In this document: positions 1 to 11,510 of the stretch, piece after piece | Layout: each line of letters opens with the position of its first letter | Numbering within the stretch: position 1 is the first letter of the stretch | Source: Larix kaempferi | Lineage: Eukaryota > Streptophyta > Pinopsida > Pinales > Pinaceae | DNA: 64,000 nucleotides | NCBI GenBank assembly: GCA_027924585.1 | Contig: BSBM01000050.1 | Coordinates: 1,612,001 to 1,676,000 of the forward strand | Direction: 5' to 3' | Notes under the pieces: model-generated | Seen by the model: only the letters and a program-made list of their open reading frames with translations | What the model was told of the DNA's origin: nothing | The model's database searches: none | Made by a program: the position numbers and the translations under genes

Positions 1-1062
1 AATACCTGTTTAGAATCCTTTCGGCTATCGAGTTTACCAGACTGTAGGGTATTTTCGGATTGTAGTATGTGGATTTTAACAAGAGTTTGCAGTAGTTGTT
101 GAATGAGCAGAGGGTTTACAGACTTTAACTTACAGAGTATTTAGGGCTTTTCAAACAACATTTTGAATTGGCTAGATAGGAGTTGGATTCATGCTTTTTG
201 AGGTTGAATGGAATTAGGAAAAGAATCATAGTGTACAACATTGTTTCTTAGGTTTGAACACCAGTTTCACAGTACATATAGATGAGAGTGAGTGTGTATG
301 CTTCAAACAGTTCCAGTATTTATTGGTGTGCATTCTCTGAATAGTCCCAGCATTCTTTTATGTGAACAGAACGCAGGTAGAGTATATTTTAACGTTAGCA
401 GCAAGTTAAATTTCCTTTTGTTAATTGTTTGTGAGTGATTTAGGATTAAAGAAAAGACAGGTTTCATTTCAGTAGTTGCTTGTTAGTGACAAGTGTTTGT
501 ATAAGTTTAGCATCAGATTCGGTAGGGTTAATGGTTGCAGTCTTAGATATGATATAAGATCATCAGGGTTGACTCAGCATACTCATTGGATAGGTAATGT
601 TGGAACTAGGGCTTTTATTTACTAAGTTCTTTTCTTGACAGGTTGCTTGCTCTGAAGAATAGATCATAATTGTTGTAGCTTAGTATAGATTGTTGATTGC
701 TTTGAAAGATTGTTGTAGCTTAGTATAAATTGTTGATTGCGTTGAATATTGTTGTAGCTTAAGGTTGTGGTAGGTTACATTGAATTTGACAGCATTATAG
801 ACTATAAGATAGATATTGGTAAGTTGATTTTCTTTCTTTAGGGCAGACCTAGTAACCTTAGCATTGATCACTTAATAAAGTAATAGCTTCATCAATTACA
901 TTTTGTTTTTGGTTTGTGAGTCGACTAGAATTTCTTTAAGTTACTATCAACATGAGCATTGAAACTACCTTGGCCGCACATATAGTGTAGCAGCTCGAAG
1001 TTTACGCACCCTGGTTGACAATTAATTGAAGGTAAATTAACTAGTGATAATTTTACCCAACA
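1..1062 (+). repeat. 5' LTR of element 1, truncated by window edge
   Basis: This segment matches 10449-11510 nearly base for base over the same 1062-bp length. It ends in CCCAACA, immediately followed by the primer binding site. The promoter part of the LTR (U3) is not in the window for this copy; what is present is downstream of the TATA box seen in the 3' copy at 9988. Confidence 0.93.
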
Positions 1063-1065
1063 TTT

Positions 1066-1083
1066 TGGCGCCGTTGCTGGGGA
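1066..1083 (+). other. Primer binding site, tRNA-Asp type
   Basis: TGGCGCCGTTGCTGGGGA starts 4 bases after the LTR end. It is complementary to the 3' end of plant tRNA-Asp(GTC) except for one base (T where the complement has C). This is where minus-strand DNA synthesis is primed. The same primer is typical of Athila-like elements. Confidence 0.85.
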
Positions 1084-1148
1084 GTTGCTCCAAGGTAAGT
1101 TGGTATCTTGCTCATTTTTCACAGCATTTGTAGGTGTGATTAGTTGTT

Positions 1149-1423
1149 GCAGATTGGAGGAGAAGGGACGGTAAGACGAGAGGTAAGAACCTGCGCATCT
1201 GTTATAACAGGTTCCTTCAAACCCATTTGTAGCATAGATGTGTGATTGCTTTACAAAATCTAGCGATAGCAGCAGTAGATATATTTAGACATTTTTTGAT
1301 TAGTTTGTTCTCTATTTGATTTCTTGACTGTTTTTCTTTTGGCAGATTGGAGGAGAGGGGACGGTAAGATGAGAGGTAAGAACCTGCGCATCTGTTATAA
1401 CAGGTTCCTTCAAACCCATTTGT
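1149..1423 (+). repeat. Duplicated 82-bp hairpin segment in the element 1 leader
   Basis: An 82-bp block at 1149-1230 recurs at 1342-1423, offset 193 bp, with very few differences. Each copy holds a 7-bp inverted repeat, GAACCTG and CAGGTTC (1187-1214 in the first copy), separated by 14 nt. The region lies between the primer site and the gag start, where packaging and dimerisation signals of retroelements are usually found. Function is inferred from position only. Confidence 0.7.
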
Positions 1424-1482
1424 CGAATAGGTATTTCGATTCATTTGATTAAAAAGTCTTGTTATTTTCAGTAATTGTTTTG

Positions 1483-4283
1483 ATGAGACCCAGAGATAGT
1501 AAGGGAAGATTCATTAAAATTTATTCCGATCTTATTGGAAACAACAAAACCCCCCCCTTCACTAACCCTAGGGATAGGAATACCGGCAACGAAACTGAAA
1601 ACAACAACACTCAAAATTCGGTGGAATTAGGGACCAGACCAGCAGGAACTGAGGTTATACTCAGTGAACAGTTACATTCAGTAGAGATCCCACAGACCCA
1701 ACAAGCTTCACCTCCAAATGAAGATTCCAACTTGGTTGACACAGTGAACATAGAAAGAGTGAACTCCCTTCTTGGACATACTCAGAATCCGGTGGTTTCT
1801 CAAGTAGAATCTACCACAGATTTACCTTTCAATCTTCAATCTTGGCCTAGGCCAGACCATTGGGACTTCATTCCATCCCCAAGAAGAGACAGGTTAGGTG
1901 TCAATTGGTTTAGAAACCCTCTTGTTATGAGTGATCAGGAAACCAGACACCAGATGGAAGGAGAGGGAGAACATGAGGGACGAACTGAAACAACTTTTGG
2001 CTTCCCCATTCTGGATCTTGCACGAGATGTCAGTATGAAAAATATCCCAGCATCTTCATTACCTACCTTCTATGGGAAAAGTACTGAAGATCCGGATACT
2101 TTTCTATTTGAGTTTGACATCTTATGCAGGAGTTATAATTATCTACAGGATGCACAAAAGTTAAAACTATTTCCAGCCACCCTTAAGGATTCTGCACTTA
2201 GATGGTTTATGAGCCTGGGGGAATCCACTATCTGAACTTGGGAAGAGATGAAGAGTGCTTTCCTCAGAAAATACCGAGACTACTGTGGACCTAGAGACTC
2301 CCAAAATGATATCTTTAAAATGCAACAACATGAAGAAGAGAGCCTTGAGGACTTCCTAGAACGCTTCTGCTTTGTATTACAAAAGTCTAAGTATAATACC
2401 TTACAGGAGGATGTAGTCAGAACTCTTTTTCTGAAAGGGATTCTGGATGAATATGTGGAATCCTCAACTTGATGGCCTGAGGTGATGTATCTCATAAATA
2501 CTTTGAGGAGATTATTGAACTATGCAGAAAATATTCTAGGAGTAGAGCCAAGGCAGGAAAAAGAACAAGGGAAGGTCCTTCCCGCATTTCTAGAACAACA
2601 GGAACTAGTGGGGTCACAAGAGTTGAATTGGGGAACCTGTTAGAAAATTTCAAAACTGACATTTTAGGCACCTTAAGTTCCCAATTTGATGCATTGAAAA
2701 CAAAGAAACGGCAAGAGGAAGAGGACATAGCAGCACTACACATATTCTGCCCTAAATGCAGAAAAAGACACCCTTTGAAAGAGTGCCCTCTTAATACCAT
2801 TTCAATCTGTGCTCTTTGCTCTGATAAACACCCAACTGACAATTTCCCTTCTTTACCAGAACTGCAAGCTTTTTACAAGCTTAATGCTGAACCTACAGAT
2901 CCATCATATGCATCAAGAAGGCCTTGGCAGCCTAGACCCCAAAACATGTACCCAGAGCCTGTTTTTCCGAACCCTGCATATTACTATCCCATGCAGCAAT
3001 CTCAGCAGCCATGGAGTCCACAAATGTGGCAGAATTGGCCTTCTCAACCTACTCAGACTGAACCATGGCAGCAAGGCTGGCGAGGACAGTCATATGGGGG
3101 ATCACAAGGACAACCCTATGGAGGAACACAATCAACAGCCCCTCCTAGTTACTGTCCAATGCCCCCAAATATGCAGCAGCTATTACCAGGCTTTACAACA
3201 CCTGCACTTCCTCCTATACCCCCAGTTCCACAACAATATCAAAATCCAAACCCACCTCGACCCACGTTGTTTCCATCCCAACCTATCCCAAACCCTAATA
3301 ACAGACCTTCCCAGCCTCTTCATAATGCTGAAATTCAAATGGCTCCAACTTACGTAATCCATTCAGCTCCTTTACAGGAAATACAATTAAGGTCTGGGAA
3401 AACATTAAATAAAACCCCTCCAACAATGATTATTCACGAAGAGACTGGAGAAGAAAATGTTGAAAAAGAGATTTCAGAGGAAGAAGAAGTGCAGATTGCC
3501 TCAGAAAACACTCAAGCACTGGGAACTCATTCCCAATCATCTGCTCATCCACAAGTGAATAACAACCCCCCTTATCCAGAGAGGTTATTAATAGAGAATC
3601 CTGTGGTTCGTCCACAGTTTGATTTGGAAAATGAGTTGAAAAATGTTTGTATCAAGATTCCATTACTTCAAGCTATTAGAGATGTCCCTATCTATTCAAA
3701 ACTGGTAAGGGAACTGTGCTTAAAGAAACCTGGTCGAAAACAGAAAGACCCACCCACGATACATGTTTTAGGTCAGCTATCCAATTATATTTCAGACTGT
3801 TCCTTACCTCCAAAATTTGCAAATCCTAGAAACCCAGTAGTGACCATTTGCATTAATGAGATTCCAATAGGAAACACTCTAGTTGACCTGGGGGCTGCCA
3901 TTAATGCCATGTCTATGACCACCATGCAGAGACTTCAGTTGCATAATTTCCTCAGATCTACTCCTACTATTTTGGAGTTGGCTGATAGGAGCACAGTCAA
4001 ACATGTGGGGGCCTTAGATGACATTACTGTCACAGTAGCTTCTTGGGAGTATCCAGTGGATTTTCTGGTACTCCAAAATAAACACCCAATGGGGGAACAT
4101 CCTGTTATATTAGGAAGGCCCTGGTTAGCCACTGCCAATGCCTTTATAGGTTGTAGAGAAGGCATTTTAACGATATCAAATGGCACCTCTCTACAGAACC
4201 TTATTATTTATCCCCCAGCACAGCCTGTATCAGAAAACATGCTATGGCTAGAGAGTCCTTACGAGGATGAGGATGTGGAATAA
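1483..4283 (+). pseudogene. gag: gag and protease region of element 1 (broken)
   Basis: Gag forms the particle that packages element RNA; protease matures it. I place the start at ATG 1483 (MRPRDSKGRF), not the upstream TTG. The central gag fold is visible around LPTFYGKSTEDPDTFLFEF and LRWFMSLGES. Two cysteine boxes follow near 2748-2850: the first is CX2CX3HX4C, one residue shorter than the usual CX2CX4HX4C, and the second lacks its last Cys. A Pro/Gln/Tyr-rich linker leads to the protease motif LVDLGAAINAMS near 3882. The frame is broken by a TGA at 2233-2235, a one-base-type shift just before 2466, and TGA 2478-2480. The rest runs open in one frame to TAA 4281-4283, which continues in the same frame as pol. 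Confidence 0.9.
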
Positions 4284-5960
4284 CCCTTACTGTCCATTAG
4301 TCAAACTAGAGGGCTGGAAGACCATACTGAGGATGATATCCTAGAACAATTTGTCTCAGCCACTACTAGTATTGAGTTCCCCCAGTCCTTCTCTGACTTA
4401 GACAATGTTTTCACAGGAGATTTTCAAGAACAATACTACCCTTCAGCCACCTCATCATCAGTAGTTTTATTCATAGATGAGAAGGTTGGAGCCTCAATCG
4501 TACCAATGGAGATTAGTCCAGGGAGGTCTTTGTTCATTAATGCAAATCTATCTCAAGACCAGCAAAATCAGTTAGTTAATTTACTTAAAGCACAGTCTGG
4601 GGCATTTGCTTGGATTTATACAGACATGAAAGGCATTCACCCTGACACATGCATTCATCACATCTATACGCAGGAAAATATTAGACCAGTCAGGCAACCA
4701 CAGAGAAGAATGAATCCTGTGCTTAAAGACATTGTGAAGGATGAATTACAAAAATTGTTGGATGCAGATTTTATTTATCCCATTTCTGACAGCAAATGGG
4801 TATCTCCGTTGGTGATTGTCCCGAAGAAGGGAGGTAAGTGGAGAATATGTGTTGATTTTCGTGAATTAAACAAAGCAACTCTCAGAGACTACTTCCCTCT
4901 TCCCTTCATAGATCAAGTTTTGGATACCTTGTCAGGAAAACAGTATTTTTCTTTTCTGGATGGATACAGTGGGTATAACCATATAAGAATAGCCCCAGAG
5001 GATCAAGAAAAAACTGCTTTCACCTGCCCATGGGGAATTTATGCTTACAAGGTGTTACCATTTGGACTGTGTAATGCTCCTGCCACTTTCCAGAGGGCAG
5101 TGTTAGGTATTCTGGCTAATTTAGTCCATGATTGTGTGGAAATATATATGGATGACTTTACAGTCTATGGTAATGATTTCAAGGAAGCCTTAGATAACCT
5201 AGAGAAAGTTTTAATTAGTTGCCAAGAAACAAATCTTGCTTTAAGTCATGAAAAGTGTAAGATGATGTTAACTAAGGGTATTGTTTTAGGGCACCACATT
5301 TCATCAGAAGGTATTAAGGTAGACCCAACAAAACTTGAAATCATTGCTGGTTTATCTCCACCAGCTACACAAAAAGAAGTCAGAAGTTTTCTGGGACATG
5401 CGGGTTACTATCGTAGGTTTATTGCTAATTTTACCAAGATAGCAGCTCCACTGTTCAAATTATTAGTCAAAGACAGTGGTTTTTGGTGGGATCAACACTG
5501 TCAGACAACCTTTGACACCTTAAAATCATAATTGTCTTCAACACCAGTTCTGCGGGGGCCAAATTGGTCTTTGCCCTTCCATATACCAACTGATGCTTCA
5601 GACACTGCCTTAGGGGGAGTGCTCGGACAGAAGAAAAAAAATCAGTCTTACTATGCTATTTATTTCATCAGTAAAAATTTAACACTTGCAGAACTAAATT
5701 ATACAGTAACTGAAAAAGAGTTTCTAGCAGTGGTTCATGCCATCAATAAATTCCGGCATTACATTACTGGTTATGAGGTATTTGTTCATACTGATCATTC
5801 TGCTATTAAATTTATGATGAATAAACCTGTAACTAGTGGCAGAATTACTAGATGGTTGCTTTTGCTACAGGAATTTAACATTACTATAGTTGATAAACCA
5901 GGAAAGGAAAATCTGGTTGCAGATTTCCTCTCAAGATTGATTCATACTGATGATAATGTT
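4284..5960 (+). pseudogene. pol: Reverse transcriptase and RNase H of element 1 (one nonsense codon)
   Basis: Copies element RNA into DNA and degrades the RNA strand. It is in the same frame as the protease, separated only by TAA 4281-4283. Visible RT motifs are PLVIVPKKGGKWRICVDFRE, the fingers/palm segment around SFLDGYSGYNHIRIAPEDQE, LPFGLCNAPATFQRAV, and the catalytic YMDD near 5145. RNase H begins around PTDASDTALGGVL (5588 onward) and ends near ADFLSRL. TAA 5529-5531 interrupts the frame between RT and RNase H with no indel; a CAA glutamine codon is the simplest ancestor. Confidence 0.92.
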
Positions 5961-7361
5961 CTTGTAGATGATACCTTTCATGATGAACATTTATTTGTTG
6001 TTTCTATTAAAACACCATGGTTTGCAGATATAGCCAACTACTTGGTCACAGGGAAAATACTTGCCCATCTGTCATCCTATGAAAAACGAAGAATCATACA
6101 GCAAAGTGCTAATTACTCATGGGTAGGTAATGACCTCTTTCGAACCGGCCCAGATCTGATTATCAGGAGGTGTGTAAGGGAGGATGAGATGTATGACATC
6201 CTTCAAGCCTGTCATGATGGACCCTGTGGAGGGAATTTTTCAGATAAGAGGATAGCATACAAGGTGTTGCATCAAGGGTATTATTGGCCTACACTTTTTA
6301 AAGACGCTGAAAAATATGTACAGGGCTGTGACAGCTGTCAAAGAATGAGGAGACCCACTGCTGCTGATCAAATGCCTTTACAAGCCCAGGTACAAATTGA
6401 ACCTTTTGAAAAATGGGGATTGGACTTTGTTGGGCTAATCTCACCAATGTCACGGAAGAAGAGATATATTTTAGTCTGCACTGACTATGTGACTAAGTGG
6501 GTTGAGGCAAAAGCTCTATTGAGGGCCACTGAGAAATCAGTCATAGAGTTTATTTATGAAGAAATTTTTACTCGCTTTGGCATTCCTCGTGAAATTGTAA
6601 CTGACAATGGAGCACAGTTTGTCTCTAAATCAATGAAAGCACTTACAAAACAATATGGGATTAAGCACTATAAATATTCTCCTTACCACCCCCAAGCAAA
6701 TGGCCAAGTGGAATCAACAAATAAAGTGTTAGAATCCATTTTAACCAAGACTGTGCAGATGCATCACAAGGACTGGGCAGACAGGCTACCAGAGGCATTG
6801 TGGGCTTATAGAACTACGTGGAGAAATACCACTGGGTATACCCCATATCAGCTTGTTTATGGGAAACAGGTTCTGCTTCCTATAGAATTTCAGGTGAAGA
6901 CTTTTCGTACTGCTACACAATTGATCCTGAATTTAGATGAAGTCCAGGAGCAGAGGCTGATGCAATTGAATGAGCTTGATGAAATCAGACAAGATGATGT
7001 CCAACGAACTGTGTTGATACAGAATCAGCAAACTAAGTGGCATGACAAATTTTTGAAGAAGAAAACTTTTGAAGAAGGTGATTGGGCTTTGTTGTTTGAC
7101 TCATGGTTTAAACACTTCAAAGGTAAGCTTACCACTAGATGGATGGGGCCATATGAAATTGTGACTGCTTTTTATAATGGTTCTGTCAAAATAAAGACAA
7201 TAGATGAAGAACAAACTGCCTTTGTGGTGAATGGACATCGGTTAAAGGTATATCACAAACCTCTTTCTAATCAAGAGTTCATTCATACCATGAGTCAACA
7301 ATATGGACTAGAGCTGGTAGGTGAAGAAATGACTTCTTCATCTCCCACTCTCTCACAGTAA
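5961..7361 (+). pseudogene. pol: Integrase of element 1, no chromodomain
   Basis: Inserts the element DNA into the host genome. The N-terminal zinc-binding region reads CHDGPCGGNF then CDSCQ, so the second His of the HHCC site has become Asn. The DDE core is complete: Asp in KWGLDFVGL, Asp in IVTDNGAQFVS, Glu in HPQANGQVESTNK. The C-terminal GPY module is WMGPYEIVTAFYNGSVKI, followed by a short tail ending in TLSQ with no chromodomain. The segment is open from the stop at 5529 to its own TAA. Its parent polyprotein is broken upstream, and the Asn replacement suggests loss of function. Confidence 0.9.
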
Positions 7362-8130
7362 CATTCAATGAAATTGATTTTGTATATATGTACAGGAGTT
7401 TGTTTATTAGGTTCTTTTTGAAGGATGCAGATATTTTTCAGTAAGGCTCAGGATGTTTTTTTAAACACAAAAGGGAAGTCTGTTGTTATTCCTATTTCCA
7501 GCCATTGATTGTTCTTGCAAAGGACTGTGTTAATTTGGATTAAATTTCTGAGTTTCACTGGTAATTAGAATGTCTGTATCAAGTTAATACATGCGTGTTG
7601 TTAGGTTTTTCAGACTTGTCCTCGTTATTCATATGAGTACTTATCCACCTAGCATTGCCTCCATCAGTGATTTAAGCTTCCAAAGTGGTTTTTACTTATG
7701 AACTTATGGGTTGCTAGGACCATTTGACTTGGTTTCACACTAGATGGAGCGAGGGAATTGTTTTTAGGAACAACTATGGGCATTAAGTTATTTTTAAGTC
7801 AGGCACCTTTGTGGAAAAAGGTCTCCAGGACTGAGCAGTCTGTTGGTTATTATCTATTGGCTTCCATAATATTAAATACATATATATACATTTTTGTGCA
7901 GCCACTTTATGACTTTCACTTTGTACAGTTGCAAAGGTTAGTTGTTCATTTGGGCAAATTTTTACAGGCATGTACAAAGAATACTCTTCCAATTCTGATA
8001 CCATCCCACTCTTAGATGGTTTTCAGAGCTGCTCCCCCACTCATCTATGCTTGAGCAAATCATAAACTTTATCTTTAAGATGAACTTGGGACAAGGGCCT
8101 CTGATAGAAAACGGGTGTAAGAGGTTAACC

Positions 8131-8310
8131 TATCGGGACACTGAACAGCTCCGTTGGCAGCGGGTACCGACCTGTGGTATAAACAGGAAAACCCATCAGG
8201 GTACTGAACGGGCCTGTTGGAAAAGGGGCATCTGCCTGGGGAAGAAGCTTCTTAGATGTTACAGCTACCCCATCGGAGTACTGAACGGGCTCGCTGGCAG
8301 TGGGTTCTGA
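8131..8310 (+). repeat. Three spaced copies of a GC-rich motif in the element 1 3' region
   Basis: Copies of the core (C/T)ATC(G/A)G(G/A)(G/A)(T/C)ACTGAAC begin at 8131, 8194 and 8271. The next ~20 bases of each share a GGCTCGCTGGCAG-like run (weaker in copies 1 and 2). The shared CTGAAC positions are 63 and 77 bp apart. Surrounding DNA is AT-rich, so the block stands out. Confidence 0.6.
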
Positions 8311-8786
8311 CTCTAATATCTCCTTTAAAAAGCCTCATCTATACTTGTCTGTATGAACAATGTACCTATGTAAAGGTAAAAGCGAAGTCATATGTGTGGT
8401 TAAATAAAATTTAAGGAGGTTGTTTGTAAAATTCAGTTGATAATCATCTTCAGCTACTCTGAATTTTGGTTACCTGATTCTTGTGAAAAAAGGGGTTTAT
8501 GCATGATATTTTTTGAGTCCTGAACATAGTTGAGAATTTCAGTACTGTTTTTCTTGCACTACTCAAACTGTCCTGTGTGAAGCTAAGTCAAAATGGACCA
8601 GTACCCCATTAGCTTATGTTAGTATTCCTCTTGTCTTGTGGCACATGTCCTGGTCGAGAAAGCCTCCTCTGCAAACATTTATGTACACCAAGACAGTCCC
8701 CCTCATGAACCAGATGTTAAAATTTGTAAGAAAATTGCCCCATGCCATACTAAGAAGTCTTGAATCTCTAAGGGACAGTGTGTAAT

Positions 8787-8805
8787 ATCTTCAGTCTGGG
8801 GGAGA
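8787..8805 (+). other. Second (upstream) polypurine-tract-like site of element 1
   Basis: ATCTTCAGTCTGGGGGAGA here is identical to the 19 bases directly before the 3' LTR at 9283-9301. A purine tract resistant to RNase H could prime plus-strand synthesis, so this may be an extra internal plus-strand start. The 496-bp spacing encloses the small frame at 8861-9202. Confidence 0.55.
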
Positions 8806-8860
8806 AGTTAAGGGTCATGAAAACCTGTTTGCTTCACCTAATTGAATATTTACTCGCAGC

Positions 8861-9202
8861 ATGGCTGTTAAGGAGGGAAAAAGGGACTCCAAAGGTAAAG
8901 AGCCTGTCCATGTTGAATTGTCCTCATCCACTGCTTCTTCTGCCCATGATAACTCTGATTCTCATGATTCTCATCATCATTCTTCAATGCCTAGTCCTGT
9001 TAGTGAACCTTGGTTGGCAGCATCACCTTCAAAATCTAGTTTAAAATCTGCTAAAGCATCACCTTCCAAATCAGGTCCAAAGTCTGCCAAATCTCATAGG
9101 TCGGATGCTTCAGCTCAGGGAATTGATTACTTCAGGCAGAGAAATTTTAAGTTGACAAAGAAATTACAGGAGTATGTTAGGCACTTCAGCCTCAGTTTCT
9201 AG
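8861..9202 (+). CDS. Small Ser/His/Lys-rich open frame in element 1, function unknown
   Basis: A 113-residue frame from ATG 8861 starts MAVKEGKRDSKGKEPVHVEL. It has a Ser/Asp/His-rich middle (SDSHDSHHHSS) and a near-repeat SPSKSSLKSAKASPSKSGPKSAKS, ending with a basic segment QRNFKLTKKLQEYV. It lies between two identical polypurine tracts and upstream of the 3' LTR. I do not recognise a family. Low complexity and lack of a partner copy mean it may be chance, but it is unbroken inside an otherwise broken element. Confidence 0.35.
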   Translation: MAVKEGKRDSKGKEPVHVELSSSTASSAHDNSDSHDSHHHSSMPSPVSEPWLAASPSKSSLKSAKASPSKSGPKSAKSHRSDASAQGIDYFRQRNFKLTKKLQEYVRHFSLSF

Positions 9203-9282
9203 AGTTTGAGCCAAGGCTTGATCATCTATTATGAGTTTCAAATTTTGTTTGTCTGAAACTTTCTTGCATAGGGTCATGCAAG

Positions 9283-9301
9283 ATCTTCAGTCTGGGGGAG
9301 A
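9283..9301 (+). other. Polypurine tract of element 1
   Basis: ATCTTCAGTCTGGGGGAGA immediately precedes the 3' LTR start TGTTGG at 9302, the position required for priming plus-strand DNA. Confidence 0.8.
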
Positions 9302-9987
9302 TGTTGGCCTCCTATTTTGATTGTTCAGCACAATATTTTCTAGTTTAAGTGTCATGAAACCAAGTAATCATCAGCTTTATTTAGTGTTGTTTTGTGCATG
9401 GTTATGCCTTTTGAAGAGAAACATTGATAGGAGCTTTGGTAAGTGACTTTTTAATTGTTTATTTATTATTTTGCTTTGTTTTATGTATATAATGGAACCT
9501 TTAGTTTTCATTTAATAATGGGTCAATTAATGAGTCTTTATTTCTTTTATGCAGGAGTCTTTTGGTTATTTGGCCCAACGCTTGTCCCGGCGCTCCAAAG
9601 AAGATCTATGTTGGTTGAACCAGAGATTTGGGGGATTTTATTGCTTAGGATAACATCTTGTTTGATTTCCAATCGCTTCCAGGACGCAGGTGCAGTTATC
9701 CAGTGCTGTTCTGAGGATGTCATTTGCTCATTCCCGTCCTTGATCAGGAACCTGATTTCGGGCTCAATTTCTGAACAATCGGTTGGGAATTGTTAAAAAC
9801 GATTCGAAACCCACTTCACAAATGACCCCATTTACCCCCAACCGCAGGCAGTTTTCAGAATTTCTGAACGAATGTGGAGAAATCCTTTCCGAAACAGACG
9901 TGGTTTTGCCAGATTTGGTGTTGGCCGTTTTCTAGGTAGTTGCTCGAATTTTTGAATTTTGGGATGGATCTTGTCCATCTATCCATC

Positions 9988-9997
9988 TATAAATAAA
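9988..9997 (+). promoter_or_regulatory. Probable TATA box in the element 1 LTR
   Basis: TATAAATAAA lies 687 bp into the 3' LTR, preceded by a short CCATCTAT repeat. Transcription would be expected to begin about 30 bp downstream, near 10020-10030, fixing the U3/R boundary there. The matching region of the 5' LTR is outside the window. Confidence 0.5.
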
Positions 9998-10097
9998 TCC
10001 TTAGGAGGGATACACAAAAAGAAGACACTGTAAACTCTGTTTTTATTAATTGATCAAGCGTTTATCCTCTCAAGGCTTTGATTTCATACTTGTGAGC

Positions 10098-10122
10098 GTT
10101 GAAGGCTGGGCCCACCTTCAAC
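10098..10122 (+). other. Perfect 8-bp-arm hairpin in the element 1 LTR
   Basis: GTTGAAGG and CCTTCAAC flank a 9-nt GC-rich loop. It lies roughly 100 nt downstream of the predicted transcription start, so it would be in the R/U5 part of element RNA and could affect 3' end formation or structure. That role is inferred. Confidence 0.4.
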
Positions 10123-11510
10123 ACTAACCATCTGTGCATATTATTGTTTTCCTTTGCTATAAGTAAAGTCAGATTACCTCTTTTAAGACTGTTTTCTGTA
10201 GATGAATGCCAATAGCTTCATTCACTTGTGATTTGGAATGGGATTTATGTTTGCAGAAGACTAGTTGATATCATATGTGTGATGAGTCTGAAGATATTTA
10301 GTTTAGCCTGAAGAATCGATTTGGTAGAGTAGTAAAAGTGAATTTCATATTCAGTTTGTTGTAGAATCGACTTAATGGAGGATTGAAAATAGAATGTGAT
10401 TTCATATTCCTTTTATTGCCAGTGTGACATTGATTAGTAAATAGCTCCAATACTTGTTTAGAATCCTTTCGGCTATCGAGTTTACCAGACTGTAGGGTAT
10501 TTTCGGATTGTAGTATGTGGATTTTAACAAGAGTTTGCAGTAGTTGTTGAATGAGCAGAGGGTTTACAGACTTTAACTTACAGAGTATTTAGGGCTTTTC
10601 AAACAACATTTTTAATTGGCTAGATAGGAGTTGGATTCATGCTTTTTGAGGTTGAATGGAATTAGGAAAAGAATCATAGTTTACAGCATTGTTTCTTAGG
10701 TTTGAACACCAGTTTCACAGTCCATATAGATGAGAGTGAGTGTGTATGCTTCAAACAGTTCCAGTATTTATTGGTGTGCATTCTTTGAATAGTCCCAGCA
10801 TTCTTTTATGTGAACAGAACGCAGGTAGAGTATATTTTAACGTTAGTAGCAAGTTAAATTTCCTTTTGTTAACTGTTTGTGAGTGATTTAGGATTAAAGG
10901 AAAGACAGGTTTCATTTCAGTAGTTGCTTGTTAGTGACAAGTGTTTGTATAAGTTTAGCATCAGATTCGGTAGGGTTAATGGTTGCAGTCTTAGATATGA
11001 TATAAGATCATCAGGGTTGACTCAGCATACTCATTGGATAGGTAAGGTTGGAACTAGGGCTTTTATTTACTAAGTTCTTTTCTTGACAGGTTGCTTGCTC
11101 TGAAGAATAGATCATAATTGATGTAGCTTAGTATAGATTGTTGATTGCTTTGAAAGATTGTTGTAGCTTAGTATAGATTTCTGATTGCGTTGAAGATTGT
11201 TGTAGCTTAAGGCTGTGGTAGGTTACATTGAATCTGACAGCATTATAGACTGTAAGATAGAGATTGGTAAGTTGATTTTCTTTCTTTAGGGCAGACCTAG
11301 TAACCTTAGCATGGATCACTTAATAAAGTAATAGCTTCATCAATTACATTTTGTTTTTGGTTTGTGAGTATACTAGAATTTCTTTAAGTTACTATCAGCA
11401 TGAGCATTGAAACTACCTTTCCTACACATATAGTGTAGCAGCTCGAAGTTTACGCACCCTGGTTGACAATTAATTGAAGGTAAATTAACTAGTGATAATT
11501 TTACCCAACA

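Larger units (their letters stand above)
7362..9282 (+). other. Long 3' region of element 1 between integrase and polypurine tract
   Basis: About 1.9 kb without recognisable pol domains. Athila elements often carry an env-like gene here, but I see no long frame of that kind. It contains a three-copy GC-rich motif (8131-8310), a second polypurine-like tract (8787-8805) and a small open frame (8861-9202), listed separately. The remainder shows nothing I can name. Confidence 0.6.
1..11510 (+). mobile_element. Ty3/gypsy LTR retrotransposon, Athila/Tat branch (element 1), 5' end outside window
   Basis: Order on the plus strand is partial 5' LTR, tRNA-Asp-type primer site, gag, protease, RT, RNase H, integrase, long 3' region, polypurine tract and full 3' LTR. 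Integrase ends in a GPY-type module with no chromodomain, which together with the Asp primer site fits the Athila/Tat branch. The 3' LTR is 2209 bp, so the complete element would be about 12.7 kb, of which roughly 1.15 kb lies left of the window. Where the two LTR copies overlap (1062 bp each) I count by eye about 27 differences, near 2.5 percent, so it is a fairly recent insertion. It interrupts the integrase reading frame of the chromovirus that resumes at 11511. Coding capacity is lost through stops and one frameshift. Confidence 0.93.
9302..11510 (+). repeat. 3' LTR of element 1 (complete, 2209 bp)
   Basis: It begins TGTTGG and ends CCAACA, a perfect 6-bp terminal inverted repeat. Its last 1062 bp match the 5' LTR in the window. 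The base after it, at 11511, resumes the interrupted integrase frame of the host chromovirus. A TATA box lies at 9988-9997 and a hairpin at 10098-10122. Confidence 0.93.
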
